64,000 bases of DNA from Candidatus Nitrosothermus koennekei (GTDB lineage: Archaea > Thermoproteota > Nitrososphaeria > Nitrososphaerales > Nitrosocaldaceae). Under the pieces are notes generated by a model, which was given only the letters and a program-made list of their open reading frames with translations, ran no database searches and had not been told where the DNA came from. The stretch spans positions 52,579 through 116,578 of the forward strand of contig JACAFH010000005.1 of NCBI GenBank assembly GCA_013538715.1, written 5' to 3'. Numbering within the stretch: position 1 is the first letter of the stretch; every line of letters begins with the position of its first letter. Made by a program: the position numbers and the translations under genes. Shown here piece after piece: positions 18,434 through 26,526 of the stretch.

Positions 18434-18592
18434 ATATTAAAACGTATAGGATCATCGAACAATCCATTATTAAAAGATATACTTGAGAAGCAATCTAAAC
18501 AGATAGAATGCTTAGAGAACTTATCTAAAGAATTGAAGAGATTATCTGCTGTAGAAAGAGAGCTCAAGAGGATTGTTAAACACTCAAAATAA
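18434..18592 (+). CDS. Candidate 52-aa coiled-coil protein with ATA start
   Basis: The frame from 18434 to the TAA at 18590-18592 reads, if the first ATA is Met, (M)LKRIGSSNNPLLKDILEK, followed by a charged helix with regularly spaced leucines (CLENLSKELKRLSAVEREL). It has no ATG, GTG or TTG before a late TTG. AGGAG at 18419-18423 sits 10 bases before the ATA, like a ribosome binding site. It ends four bases before the convergent phosphoribosyltransferase. It may be a real small gene with a non-canonical start, a start-codon mutation, or a sequence error. Confidence 0.4.
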   Translation: MLKRIGSSNNPLLKDILEKQSKQIECLENLSKELKRLSAVERELKRIVKHSK

Positions 18593-18596
18593 TATC

Positions 18597-19136
18597 TTAC
18601 TTTTTTAGTAAGATTATCTTTACTAGCCTCTCTATTAGGTTTATATCATTACTAACATCTTTAGGATTACCTCCCTTCTTTATAACTTCTCGTATATTCT
18701 CACATATATCCCATGGAAATATTATCCACCTATCCTCTATCTCTAAATAATAGTCTGGCTCAAATATACTAATGGACTTCTTATAGAGTGTTAATGTTAT
18801 TACATTGTTATTCTTCTTAAGTTCTTCGCATATTATATTCAAAGTCATACCTGTATCTGCTAGATCATCTATCAAGAGTATATTCTTATTTTTTATATCT
18901 AATCTTATATCAATTATAGGTTTTTCTAATCTTTCTCCTATACTCTTATAATATTTAGCAGATATTATATACAAATCCTTTATATCTAATATATCTGAAA
19001 ATATTCTTGCGAGAACCAATCCTCCTCTTGATATTCCTACTATAACATCTATTACTTTACCATCTCTAATTACTCTCTCAGCCAATTCCAAAGATTTAAA
19101 ATATATATCATTCCATGTTAGTGTCAATAACTCCAC
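18597..19136 (-). CDS. Purine-type phosphoribosyltransferase
   Basis: Type I PRTase transferring phosphoribose from PRPP to a nucleobase. The PRPP-binding loop is ILLIDDLADTGMT (about 100-112). The N-terminal VGISRGGLVLARI (about 34-46) supplies the conserved PP-loop Arg-Gly-Gly. At 179 residues and with the C-terminal WIIFPWD segment it resembles the archaeal xanthine/guanine or hypoxanthine group (gpt/hpt-like). The base specificity cannot be set from sequence. A small zinc-ribbon gene lies just upstream on the same strand. Confidence 0.86.
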   Translation of the reverse strand: MELLTLTWNDIYFKSLELAERVIRDGKVIDVIVGISRGGLVLARIFSDILDIKDLYIISAKYYKSIGERLEKPIIDIRLDIKNKNILLIDDLADTGMTLNIICEELKKNNNVITLTLYKKSISIFEPDYYLEIEDRWIIFPWDICENIREVIKKGGNPKDVSNDINLIERLVKIILLKK

Positions 19137-19148
19137 ATTAGCTATAGG

Positions 19149-19268
19149 TTATCCATTATTTATTAAGTAATGGATCTCTTGATAACATTCAACACACATC
19201 TCTTTATCGTTTGTATGTTCGCATGAGAATGTTCTCTTGACCACTTTTCTACACCTAGTACATATCAT
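19149..19268 (-). CDS. 39-aa zinc-ribbon-like protein
   Basis: A short gene, below common length cut-offs. My translation starts MICTRCRKVVKRTFSCEHTN, continues with MCVECYQEIHY, and ends at TAA 19149. Five cysteines (C3, C6, C16, C25, C28) plus His18 form a CxxC...CxH...CxxC pattern suited to one zinc ion. Its ATG overlaps the stop of the upstream membrane-protein gene (ATGA at 19265-19268), which argues for translational coupling and reality. It is 12 bases upstream of the phosphoribosyltransferase gene. No function is assigned. Confidence 0.72.
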   Translation of the reverse strand: MICTRCRKVVKRTFSCEHTNDKEMCVECYQEIHYLINNG

Positions 19269-19624
19269 GCCTTTCTAATTATCTTGATTATTCCCATTAT
19301 AATTACTATAATACCCATTGATAATACACCATATGCACTAGCGCTTTGTTGGGATGAGATTATACCTCCTATGAGTATTAATACACCGTTAATAATCAAA
19401 AGTACTGAAGTTAATTTGCTTCTCTCTTTTAGCGATATAAAGAATGCTGCTATTGATAATGCAACCGCACCACCACCAAATATCATACCTCTGCTCATCT
19501 CATCCATGGGTAAGAATCCTCCTTCTACTACAAGAGCATCTATGCCATATATTATTAGCATTATTAATGCTACTATACTAAGCCCTTCCGCTACTCTAAC
19601 CCTACTTGATACAGCAACTGCCAT
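19265..19624 (-). CDS. Small four-helix membrane protein, 119 aa
   Basis: Integral membrane protein with four hydrophobic stretches (about 13-30, 47-64, 72-88 and 98-115), short charged loops (SLKERSKL) and a basic C-terminus (KIIRKA). No catalytic motif is visible. The gene overlaps the following zinc-ribbon gene by four bases, and the phosphoribosyltransferase comes next, so the three may be one operon. I do not recognise the family beyond its resemblance to small archaeal membrane proteins of unknown function. Confidence 0.75.
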   Translation of the reverse strand: MAVAVSSRVRVAEGLSIVALIMLIIYGIDALVVEGGFLPMDEMSRGMIFGGGAVALSIAAFFISLKERSKLTSVLLIINGVLILIGGIISSQQSASAYGVLSMGIIVIIMGIIKIIRKA

Positions 19625-19659
19625 AAGTAAAATTATATATTATTATTAATAAACTATTG

Positions 19660-20325
19660 CTATGTTATAAGTAGATCATATCTTATGTATCTTTTAATAG
19701 CATTCTTAGCAGCAAGCAAGTACTCATCTATATTTATCGTTGGTATCTTTCCTAATAATGGAGTATTAGATATCTCTTTAATGGCATCTATAGCATATTC
19801 GTCTAAATTATTATTTACATTATTAGCAATTATTCCAGCAATCTTAACAGAGTTTGTACGTAATGCATTGATAGTTAATAATGTATGATTTATAGTTCCT
19901 AATGCACCTTTACAAACAATTATTGTTGGCAAATTTAACTCTTTGATCATATCTATAACCATATAGGATTCAGTGATAGGAACCATGATGCCACCTATGC
20001 CCTCAACTATCATATACTCATGTCTATTTGCTAATCTCTCAAATGAACTCTTAATCTTACTTATATCTATCTCCTTCTTAAGAACACGTTTTGCTATTAA
20101 CGGAGATGCTTCTAATGGTAAATATATGGGATTTATATCATTGATATCATCGTTAGAGTTTACAGACCTTATGAGTATATTAACATCTTCACTCTTGCCA
20201 GTAGCTACTGGTTTCATTACCCCAACATCCATACCTATCTCTTTCATACATAATGCCAATCCACTTGCAATAAACGTCTTACCTACACCAGTATCTGTAG
20301 CAGTTACAAATACACCATTCTTCAA
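19660..20325 (-). CDS. bioD: Dethiobiotin synthetase
   Basis: Penultimate step of biotin synthesis: ATP-dependent carboxylation of 7,8-diaminopelargonate. The P-loop-like N-terminus FVTATDTGVGKTFIASGLA (about 5-23) is the BioD signature. MKPVATG (about 37-43) and VEGIGGIMVPI (about 109-119) are further diagnostic motifs. The 221 residues are of normal length. Its start overlaps the end of the upstream surface-protein gene by four bases. Other bio genes are not in this window; biotin would serve the acetyl/propionyl-CoA carboxylase known in this phylum. Confidence 0.93.
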   Translation of the reverse strand: MKNGVFVTATDTGVGKTFIASGLALCMKEIGMDVGVMKPVATGKSEDVNILIRSVNSNDDINDINPIYLPLEASPLIAKRVLKKEIDISKIKSSFERLANRHEYMIVEGIGGIMVPITESYMVIDMIKELNLPTIIVCKGALGTINHTLLTINALRTNSVKIAGIIANNVNNNLDEYAIDAIKEISNTPLLGKIPTINIDEYLLAAKNAIKRYIRYDLLIT

Positions 20326-20813
20326 ATTTGATACATAAATCTCTTTCTAGCAATAAATATGCTTATTATTATTATAGAAGCAAATACTCCAACTACTCCT
20401 AAAGGAAATTCTGGGATCACATTTATACTAAACTCTACATACTCTTTCTCTATCGGTATAAAGTTTATACCATATATCTCAACCCCTACAATATAACTAC
20501 CTCTATTAAAGAACACATAAGGAAGAGTTAGTTCTCCTTCATTAGTATGAGTTAATACAGTTCTAAATATTTCATTATTATTCTCGTCTTCAATGTAGAT
20601 GATATAATCTACATGAACTTGAGTCTTGTTACTATTCTTCTCTACAAACCTTACATCAATTCTTATCTCTTCTTCTGTCTCTATTGGAGATGGTACTCTT
20701 AATTCAACATTTAAAGACTTTGATTCCATCTTTAAAGTATTAGATTCAGCATATACATGTGTATTATAGTATAATAAAGATAATATCGAGAACAAAAGAA
20801 TTAAACTCTTCAT
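20322..20813 (-). CDS. Secreted protein with C-terminal PEF-type membrane anchor
   Basis: Surface protein with a signal peptide (MKSLILLFSILSLLYYNTHVYA, cleavage likely after VYA), an external beta-rich domain of about 115 residues, and a C-terminal tripartite tail. That tail has the motif IPEFPLG, a hydrophobic helix (VVGVFASIIIISIFI) and basic ARKRF. It resembles the archaeal PEF/PEFG-CTERM sorting signal handled by archaeosortase-like enzymes. I place the start at the ATG of MKSL (20813); an upstream ATG at 20831 adds six residues before the signal peptide. It is translationally coupled to bioD by a four-base overlap. Confidence 0.78.
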   Translation of the reverse strand: MKSLILLFSILSLLYYNTHVYAESNTLKMESKSLNVELRVPSPIETEEEIRIDVRFVEKNSNKTQVHVDYIIYIEDENNNEIFRTVLTHTNEGELTLPYVFFNRGSYIVGVEIYGINFIPIEKEYVEFSINVIPEFPLGVVGVFASIIIISIFIARKRFMYQI

Positions 20814-20860
20814 AATGCATGAGACTTGCATAGCTATTTATAAATGTTTATAAAGATTGA

Positions 20861-20923
20861 TCTGGCATATGGACTTTTCTCCTCATCTTTTATCAGATCG
20901 CCCATCAATTGCCATATGCCAGA
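20861..20923. repeat. 12-bp inverted repeat with 39-nt spacer
   Basis: TCTGGCATATGG at 20861-20872 is the exact reverse complement of CCATATGCCAGA at 20912-20923. It lies between the divergent surface-protein/bioD unit and the MTHFS-like gene. The spacer is C/T-rich on the plus strand (cttttctcctcatctttt) and less AT-rich than the flanks. It could fold as a long stem of a small RNA or act as paired operators; neither can be settled from sequence. Confidence 0.7.
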
Positions 20924-20962
20924 CTAAAGTTAATTAGTCATAACTAAATTAAAATCATTACT

Positions 20963-21661
20963 ATGGATAAGGTGAGAATTAGGGAAAGGATATGGAAATT
21001 ATTGGAAGAAGAGAATGTAGCAAGATTTCCTAGACCAGTATATGGAAGGATTCCAAATTTTGTTGGTGCTGATGAAGCATCAAGAATATTAATAACTCTT
21101 AATGAATTTAAGAATTCAAAGATTGTTAAGATAAATCCTGATGCACCACAAAGAATGGCAAGATATTATGCTTTAGCATATAATAAGATGCTTATAATGC
21201 CTACGCCGAGATTACGCTCTGGTTTTATAATTATAAGAGTGAATAATCCTAAAGAGGCGTTGAGAGCATCGACTATTAAAGGTGCATTAGAGTATGGCAA
21301 GATATTTAGGTTTAATAACAAGATTGATGCGATAGTTATAGGCTCTGTAGCTGTAACTAGATATGGTGCAAGATTAGGTAAAGGGGAGGGATATGCTGAA
21401 ATAGAATATGCTATATTGAAAGAGTTAAGACTTGTTAGTGATGATGTAAAGGTAATTACTACTGTTCACGATCTTCAGATAGTAGATGAGATACCAGTGG
21501 AAGAGTACGATCTCCCAGTAGATATTATAGTGACACCTAAAGAGATAATATATACAAGAACAAACATTCAGAGACCGAAAGGTATTATATGGGATAGATT
21601 AAGTGAAGAGAAGATCTCTAGCATACCTTTACTCTCGAAACTTAGATCTGGAGCATTATAA
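20963..21661 (+). CDS. 5-formyltetrahydrofolate cyclo-ligase family protein
   Basis: MTHFS-like protein. The family converts 5-formyl-THF to methenyl-THF using ATP. The 232 residues show the N-terminal helix KVRIRERIWKLLEEE, the ARFPRPVYGRIPNF segment typical of the archaeal/MTHFSD-like group, the GSVAVTRYGARLGKGEGYAEIEY motif region (the GxGxGYxDxE equivalent near 128-148) and a C-terminal IVTPKEIIYT strand. Folate-related specificity in this group is not firmly established. It ends 20 bases inside the convergent AcnX small-subunit gene. Confidence 0.83.
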   Translation: MDKVRIRERIWKLLEEENVARFPRPVYGRIPNFVGADEASRILITLNEFKNSKIVKINPDAPQRMARYYALAYNKMLIMPTPRLRSGFIIIRVNNPKEALRASTIKGALEYGKIFRFNNKIDAIVIGSVAVTRYGARLGKGEGYAEIEYAILKELRLVSDDVKVITTVHDLQIVDEIPVEEYDLPVDIIVTPKEIIYTRTNIQRPKGIIWDRLSEEKISSIPLLSKLRSGAL

Positions 21662-22034
21662 TAGAATTATTTATAATTACTCTTCCTTTAAGATCCTCCA
21701 ACCTACATTTTGGTCTATCTAGTAATGGTATATTTGCTATGGCACATCCTGATGCTGTAGTTATATCTGCCTCTTTGCATATCATAGCCTTTGGTGCTGT
21801 ATTGTGCCTCTTTAGATTATAGATTGTATATGCTCCTACACTACTTCCTATAGAATTTGGAAATACGAGTATCTTACCTGCAATATTCTCATTATATAAT
21901 TCATGCTTCTCGTCTATTATTCTTCCGTTTAGATCAAGCATAGCAAGAAAATTTATTGGTTTACTACTAACTAGTGTATATCCTTCAGCGCTGCCTCTAA
22001 CTATAGATCTTGCTTCAACTATCATGACACTCAC
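21642..22034 (-). CDS. Phosphomevalonate dehydratase (AcnX) small subunit
   Basis: DUF126 swivel domain of the aconitase-X enzyme, which in archaea dehydrates mevalonate 5-phosphate to trans-anhydromevalonate 5-phosphate in the modified mevalonate pathway. The 130 residues show the RGSAEGYTLVSSKPINF entry, LVFPNSIGSSVGAY (the conserved G-S-SxG loop near 77-90) and NIPLLDRP, all typical of DUF126. Its start overlaps the large-subunit gene by 20 bases, matching the usual paired arrangement. The heterodimer makes isoprenoid precursors for ether lipids. Confidence 0.9.
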   Translation of the reverse strand: MSVMIVEARSIVRGSAEGYTLVSSKPINFLAMLDLNGRIIDEKHELYNENIAGKILVFPNSIGSSVGAYTIYNLKRHNTAPKAMICKEADITTASGCAIANIPLLDRPKCRLEDLKGRVIINNSIIMLQI

Positions 22035-23145
22035 TACTTACTATCTCTTCCATACTCTTTAATACTACTTTTGCCTTATTCCATGTCTTTAAATAATATG
22101 CTGCTTTGATACTATTAGTTACTACTGAATCTTGAGAATCTATCAATGGAGTTAAGCATGCACAGCAATCAGAGTATATCTCTGCACCTGCCTTTTCTAA
22201 TCTCTCTATATCAGATCTAACATACTCATAAGCCTTTCTAGCACAAAATATCATGCATCTCTTCTTAAACTTCTTACCTCTAATACTTGAAGCTAATCTC
22301 TTTATATCATGAGAACCTAGTTGTGGACTTCCAAATACTATGATATTGCTATCGTTACCATTACTTAGTTCACCTTTTAATTCTTCTGCATCTCTCTTAC
22401 TATACTCTATAATTTCTCCACTATCTTCATCTGTTACCATACAACATGAACCAGATGTACCTAATCCTGCACTTAAAGCCTTTTTATTCCATATCTCTTT
22501 AGGAAGAGAGGGTATAGATACGGAATTCTTTGCATGTTTGCCAGCAAAATATCCTAGCAAACCATAGTCTAACTCATTCATTAATTCTGTATTAAGTATT
22601 ATTCTTGTATCTGGTTTTCTAAGTTCTTCTATCCTTAATAATGAATATGGTGCTTTTCCACTTAAAGCACTTGCCAATGCACTTATAGCACTCTCCTTAT
22701 TAGTTAGAATATTAAGGAATGAATTAACATATACTGCAGCATTACTCTCAGCTATACTTGCATATGCATTATCCTTTGGAATAGGAAAGATCTCATATGG
22801 TATACATGATAATGTCATCTCTACTCCCATATTTCTATACGCATTAACAATTCTCATCTGTCTCTCTTTAAACTCTTCCCTAACCATATATGGTCTATTT
22901 GGATCAAATCCCATTGGATTTAGACTAGTCTTAACCTTAACCTTCTGATCTATCTCCTCTAAAAATGATAATCCTGCATCACCTATAGTATTATAATTAA
23001 CTCCAGAGACATGAGCCCATTCTATTGGTATCAATCTTTCTGCATCTGTGCTCTCCCCTATGGCAACTAATACTCTATAAGCAGTAGCCAATGTATTACC
23101 ATATTCTCCGTTTAATGCATGTTCTTCATCGTTGGTTAGATACAT
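22015..23145 (-). CDS. Phosphomevalonate dehydratase (AcnX) large subunit
   Basis: DUF521 catalytic subunit of aconitase X with an Fe-S cluster. The 376 residues begin MYLTNDEEHALNGEYG, the expected AcnX start. Cysteine-containing motifs follow: LGTSGSCCMVTDEDSG, CMIFCARKAYEY and YSDCCACLTPL, the last holding likely cluster ligands. Together with the downstream small subunit it would catalyse the dehydration specific to the archaeal mevalonate branch. It overlaps the upstream glutamine amidotransferase gene by 20 bases, so all three are coupled. Confidence 0.9.
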   Translation of the reverse strand: MYLTNDEEHALNGEYGNTLATAYRVLVAIGESTDAERLIPIEWAHVSGVNYNTIGDAGLSFLEEIDQKVKVKTSLNPMGFDPNRPYMVREEFKERQMRIVNAYRNMGVEMTLSCIPYEIFPIPKDNAYASIAESNAAVYVNSFLNILTNKESAISALASALSGKAPYSLLRIEELRKPDTRIILNTELMNELDYGLLGYFAGKHAKNSVSIPSLPKEIWNKKALSAGLGTSGSCCMVTDEDSGEIIEYSKRDAEELKGELSNGNDSNIIVFGSPQLGSHDIKRLASSIRGKKFKKRCMIFCARKAYEYVRSDIERLEKAGAEIYSDCCACLTPLIDSQDSVVTNSIKAAYYLKTWNKAKVVLKSMEEIVSSECHDS

Positions 23146-23668
23146 ATCTCTTACTTAGATTAATAAACTGGTTTATTAAATCTCTTCCATCCTTACTCAA
23201 TTCTGGATGAAACTGTGTAGCATAGATGATACCATTAGTTATTATCTCATTATTATTAGTAGGGGTGTATCCTATACTCCTAAAATTATATGGTATTTTA
23301 CTGATCGCATATTGATGGTTCTCAAACACTTCTATACTCTTCTTATCAATTAAGATGTTATCATCAAGATAAACATTCGTCATACCATAAACCTTTTTCT
23401 CTAATCTTCTTATCAAACCACCAAAGGTTAATGATATTATCTCTGCTCCATAACATATACCAAGCAATGGTATATTCTTCCTATAGCACTCTTTAATTAT
23501 GTTGATGTTCTTTAGATTCATATTTTTATCATTTTTAACTCTTCCAGAAAGTATTACAGCATCGTATTCTAGCTTATTTACCTCATTATATAGTTTTACT
23601 TCATAATCCTTTACACAAGCACATAGCTCTTCTATATAAGCTGAACAATTATTTACAATTAAGATCAA
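23126..23668 (-). CDS. Class I glutamine amidotransferase (GuaA N-subunit-like)
   Basis: Releases ammonia from glutamine for a partner synthetase. The nucleophile elbow is LLGICYGAEI with Cys72, and the His-Glu pair is in TQFHPELS (about 153-160). The 180-residue stand-alone size and the motif context fit archaeal GMP synthase subunit A, but the ENHQYAI region differs from the usual SHGDxV. A different partner is therefore possible. No GMP synthase subunit B lies in the window. It overlaps the AcnX large subunit by 20 bases and the UPF0182 gene by four bases. Confidence 0.8.
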   Translation of the reverse strand: MILIVNNCSAYIEELCACVKDYEVKLYNEVNKLEYDAVILSGRVKNDKNMNLKNINIIKECYRKNIPLLGICYGAEIISLTFGGLIRRLEKKVYGMTNVYLDDNILIDKKSIEVFENHQYAISKIPYNFRSIGYTPTNNNEIITNGIIYATQFHPELSKDGRDLINQFINLSKRYVSNQR

Positions 23669-26520
23669 CTTATAATCTCTATCTTAACTATATGTAATTC
23701 TGGAATATTATCTACTAAGATCATAACTCCTACATTTAATATGTTACCCTCTTCCCATATCAATAATCTACTTATATTATTCTCTTTGGCAATATTTATC
23801 AAACTATCTATTGATGTCTTTATTATCTCAAAATCTTCTACTGTTACAAATGTAACATTACCATCTACAAATGTAATTGGTGCTGCTATGTTTAATGGTC
23901 TTGCTATATTTATATTGTTAGTAGTGATATAATCTGTAATCATCTTCATCTTTGCTTCTCTATCTAATATAGCCTCATCTCTTGCTATACCAGCAAGCTC
24001 TATCAAATACTCCCTTAACGCTTCCTCTACCGTATTTCCCAACCCTACATAATACTCCCCAGTAAATGCAGCACCCACAGCAGCTATAGTTCCAAGTTCT
24101 GCAACAACTCCTCCAGCACCAGCAGTATAGATAGGTATGAAGTAAACATCTTGATTACCTATTCTATAAAGTATATTATCGCCAATCCTAGGATTCCTTA
24201 ACAATGTCTTTAATTGTGCAAACTCTTTATCCTTATCTAATGCTTCTTGTACTGCTGTAGGACCAATCAACTTTGTCTCAGACTCCAAAGGCACTCTATA
24301 AAATATTAATTGCCCGCTATTTGGATAATCATTTCTTACAATCATATATCCTGCTAAGTTCTTTGCTGGAGCTGCCTTTAACTCAAGTGAGATAAATCCT
24401 ACAAACTCTGGTTTATTAAATCCAGGAGGTTGAGCAAATATATAATATGGAGTTAAACCTTGAGGAATTTCATAAAACTCTCTTGCGGTTATAAATGTTG
24501 ATACATCAGTTACATGATATATGTTATACATGCTTACCTTCCAAAAGAAGAGTTCTTCGGGGTATCTTAATTGTTTCTGTAACCATTCCGGTATATCTCT
24601 ACTTACTACATCCTTGTACTCATTCTCAAACATATTAGTAAAGAAATCATTGCTAGTTAAGATTATCCTATGAGAGCCATCATATGTATCAACAAGAGAA
24701 TACCCGACTAATACATACATATCATTAGCCTTACCCCATGGAACATACTCAGTATCTAATCTAGCAATTAATGGTATTAACCAATATGTATTACTACCAT
24801 CAGTTACTGGTAATATATCTATCTCCTTCATACCAAATACATATTCAAAGTATGGATATGTCAAAGCCATTCTCTGAACTACATCCTTATAGCGCATAAG
24901 ATGTATAGAATCTGTTGGATATGATAAGAGAAAGTTAGGTTCAAACATCCAACTTAAAGGAGGAGTTACTGTTATACCTCCTTTACCATCATAAAAGTAT
25001 CCATCCAATTCATCACTTGTAGATCTATTAACTGGAAATGCTGACCATGTAGTAGCAAACAAGCCATCAGCTCCTTCTCCATAATATACTCGTCTCTGCT
25101 TAAAGAAGTTATTACTATCAACTATAGTTCCATTATGAGCATCTAACATAAGAAATCCTTTAGGTATGTGAGTATACACTAGATGTTCTGCATACCATCT
25201 ATTCTCTGGTGTTACTGTTGCTGGTAATATAGGCATTAAAGAAGCACTCCAATATATTGAATTGTTAAACCTTATAACATCAGAATCATACATCTTCAAG
25301 TATGGAGTCAATCCTATCTCAGGAGTTATCTTTGCATTAGCAGCATTCCAATCCCATAACCTTATCTTGCTAAGCAACTCCTTATTACTGCTAATAAAAT
25401 TATTGATCCCACTACTAGGTACTGCACTTAATCTAATATCATAGTTTCTCTCTTCTATGCTATCAAGATCTGCAAAGTATCTATTTACTGCTATCTGTTG
25501 TGCAGTATAAGGTCCTAGATACTCTATCTTTCTCGCATCTGCTATACTACTATTTATTACTAATAATATGCTAGTCACTATTGCTATAGATAGTATAACC
25601 CCAACTTTAAGATATATATCCCTTTTAGTTGGTAATATTATTACTTTTGATCTATACATATCTATAAAAGCCCACGCTAAAAGAACCAAGCCCATAAGAA
25701 GAGTTCCAATTATTGCATATGGTGTATTATAATCTATCATAGGTGTAAAGAACATATTAAATGTTGACCATAATAATCCAACTCCAATTACTATCTCTGC
25801 TATCGATATATAATAGAGATATCTAGGCTTACCTTCCTCTATATCAGCTAGATAGCTTGATATTATAGCAGCAACATTACTGACGCCTATATAAAGAAGT
25901 ATCCTTATTCCTATTACTGATAATAGTGGTGGTATCAATAATGTTAGGGCTGGAATCATAGGTATAACGATCTCATTTGATATAGTTGAGTCTACTGCAG
26001 ATCCAGGACTAAGAACGAACGGCAGTGATAATATATTAGGTAAGTTTGATAGTCCTAGATCGTTACCATCAAATAAATATACAACAGCGAGTCCAAACAT
26101 GGCACTTGCAAAGAATGAAGAGAATATCAAGACCTTACTTATCTGCCATATTATAAAGTTTGATATACTAAGTTTATAATTCTTATATCTTAAAAGCTCT
26201 GTTGTTATATTCTCTCTTCTAAAGAATGCTATAGCTATGCTTACTAACCACCAAACTATCGATTCTCTCTTCTTTATATTAACACGTATAAATGCTATAG
26301 ATGATAATATAAATCCAGATATCATAGCATAATACACAGGTTTTATGAAGAAATTTTCAAATTCAGCAGTATTTAATAGAAATGATACAGTTTGACTACT
26401 TATTATACTAAAAAGTATTAATCCTAAGCCTACAATAAGTCCTATACGAATATACTTGCCAAAATCACGTTGGGGTGGCATATTACTGCTCTCTCCGTAT
26501 TTCATTATATTATTCTCCAA
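23665..26520 (-). CDS. UPF0182 family large membrane protein
   Basis: The 951 residues have about seven or eight transmembrane helices in the first 320, then a large extracytoplasmic domain of about 600 residues. Family-like segments include TPENRWYAEHLVYTHI, YYGEGADGLF, PPLSWMFEPNFLLSYP and AGAGGVVAELGTIAAVGAA. UPF0182 proteins occur in bacteria and archaea with no settled function. The family call rests on the overall plan and these segments. Its stop overlaps the amidotransferase start by four bases, and the primase genes lie seven bases upstream, so it is part of a long minus-strand run. Confidence 0.85.
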   Translation of the reverse strand: MENNIMKYGESSNMPPQRDFGKYIRIGLIVGLGLILFSIISSQTVSFLLNTAEFENFFIKPVYYAMISGFILSSIAFIRVNIKKRESIVWWLVSIAIAFFRRENITTELLRYKNYKLSISNFIIWQISKVLIFSSFFASAMFGLAVVYLFDGNDLGLSNLPNILSLPFVLSPGSAVDSTISNEIVIPMIPALTLLIPPLLSVIGIRILLYIGVSNVAAIISSYLADIEEGKPRYLYYISIAEIVIGVGLLWSTFNMFFTPMIDYNTPYAIIGTLLMGLVLLAWAFIDMYRSKVIILPTKRDIYLKVGVILSIAIVTSILLVINSSIADARKIEYLGPYTAQQIAVNRYFADLDSIEERNYDIRLSAVPSSGINNFISSNKELLSKIRLWDWNAANAKITPEIGLTPYLKMYDSDVIRFNNSIYWSASLMPILPATVTPENRWYAEHLVYTHIPKGFLMLDAHNGTIVDSNNFFKQRRVYYGEGADGLFATTWSAFPVNRSTSDELDGYFYDGKGGITVTPPLSWMFEPNFLLSYPTDSIHLMRYKDVVQRMALTYPYFEYVFGMKEIDILPVTDGSNTYWLIPLIARLDTEYVPWGKANDMYVLVGYSLVDTYDGSHRIILTSNDFFTNMFENEYKDVVSRDIPEWLQKQLRYPEELFFWKVSMYNIYHVTDVSTFITAREFYEIPQGLTPYYIFAQPPGFNKPEFVGFISLELKAAPAKNLAGYMIVRNDYPNSGQLIFYRVPLESETKLIGPTAVQEALDKDKEFAQLKTLLRNPRIGDNILYRIGNQDVYFIPIYTAGAGGVVAELGTIAAVGAAFTGEYYVGLGNTVEEALREYLIELAGIARDEAILDREAKMKMITDYITTNNINIARPLNIAAPITFVDGNVTFVTVEDFEIIKTSIDSLINIAKENNISRLLIWEEGNILNVGVMILVDNIPELHIVKIEIIS

Positions 26521-26526
26521 TAATGC

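Noticed and set aside
20861..20923. C/D-box guide RNA in the inverted-repeat region
   Set aside because: The minus strand has GATG- and CTGA-like strings, but D-prime to C-prime spacing is too short and no clear C/D pair closes the structure.
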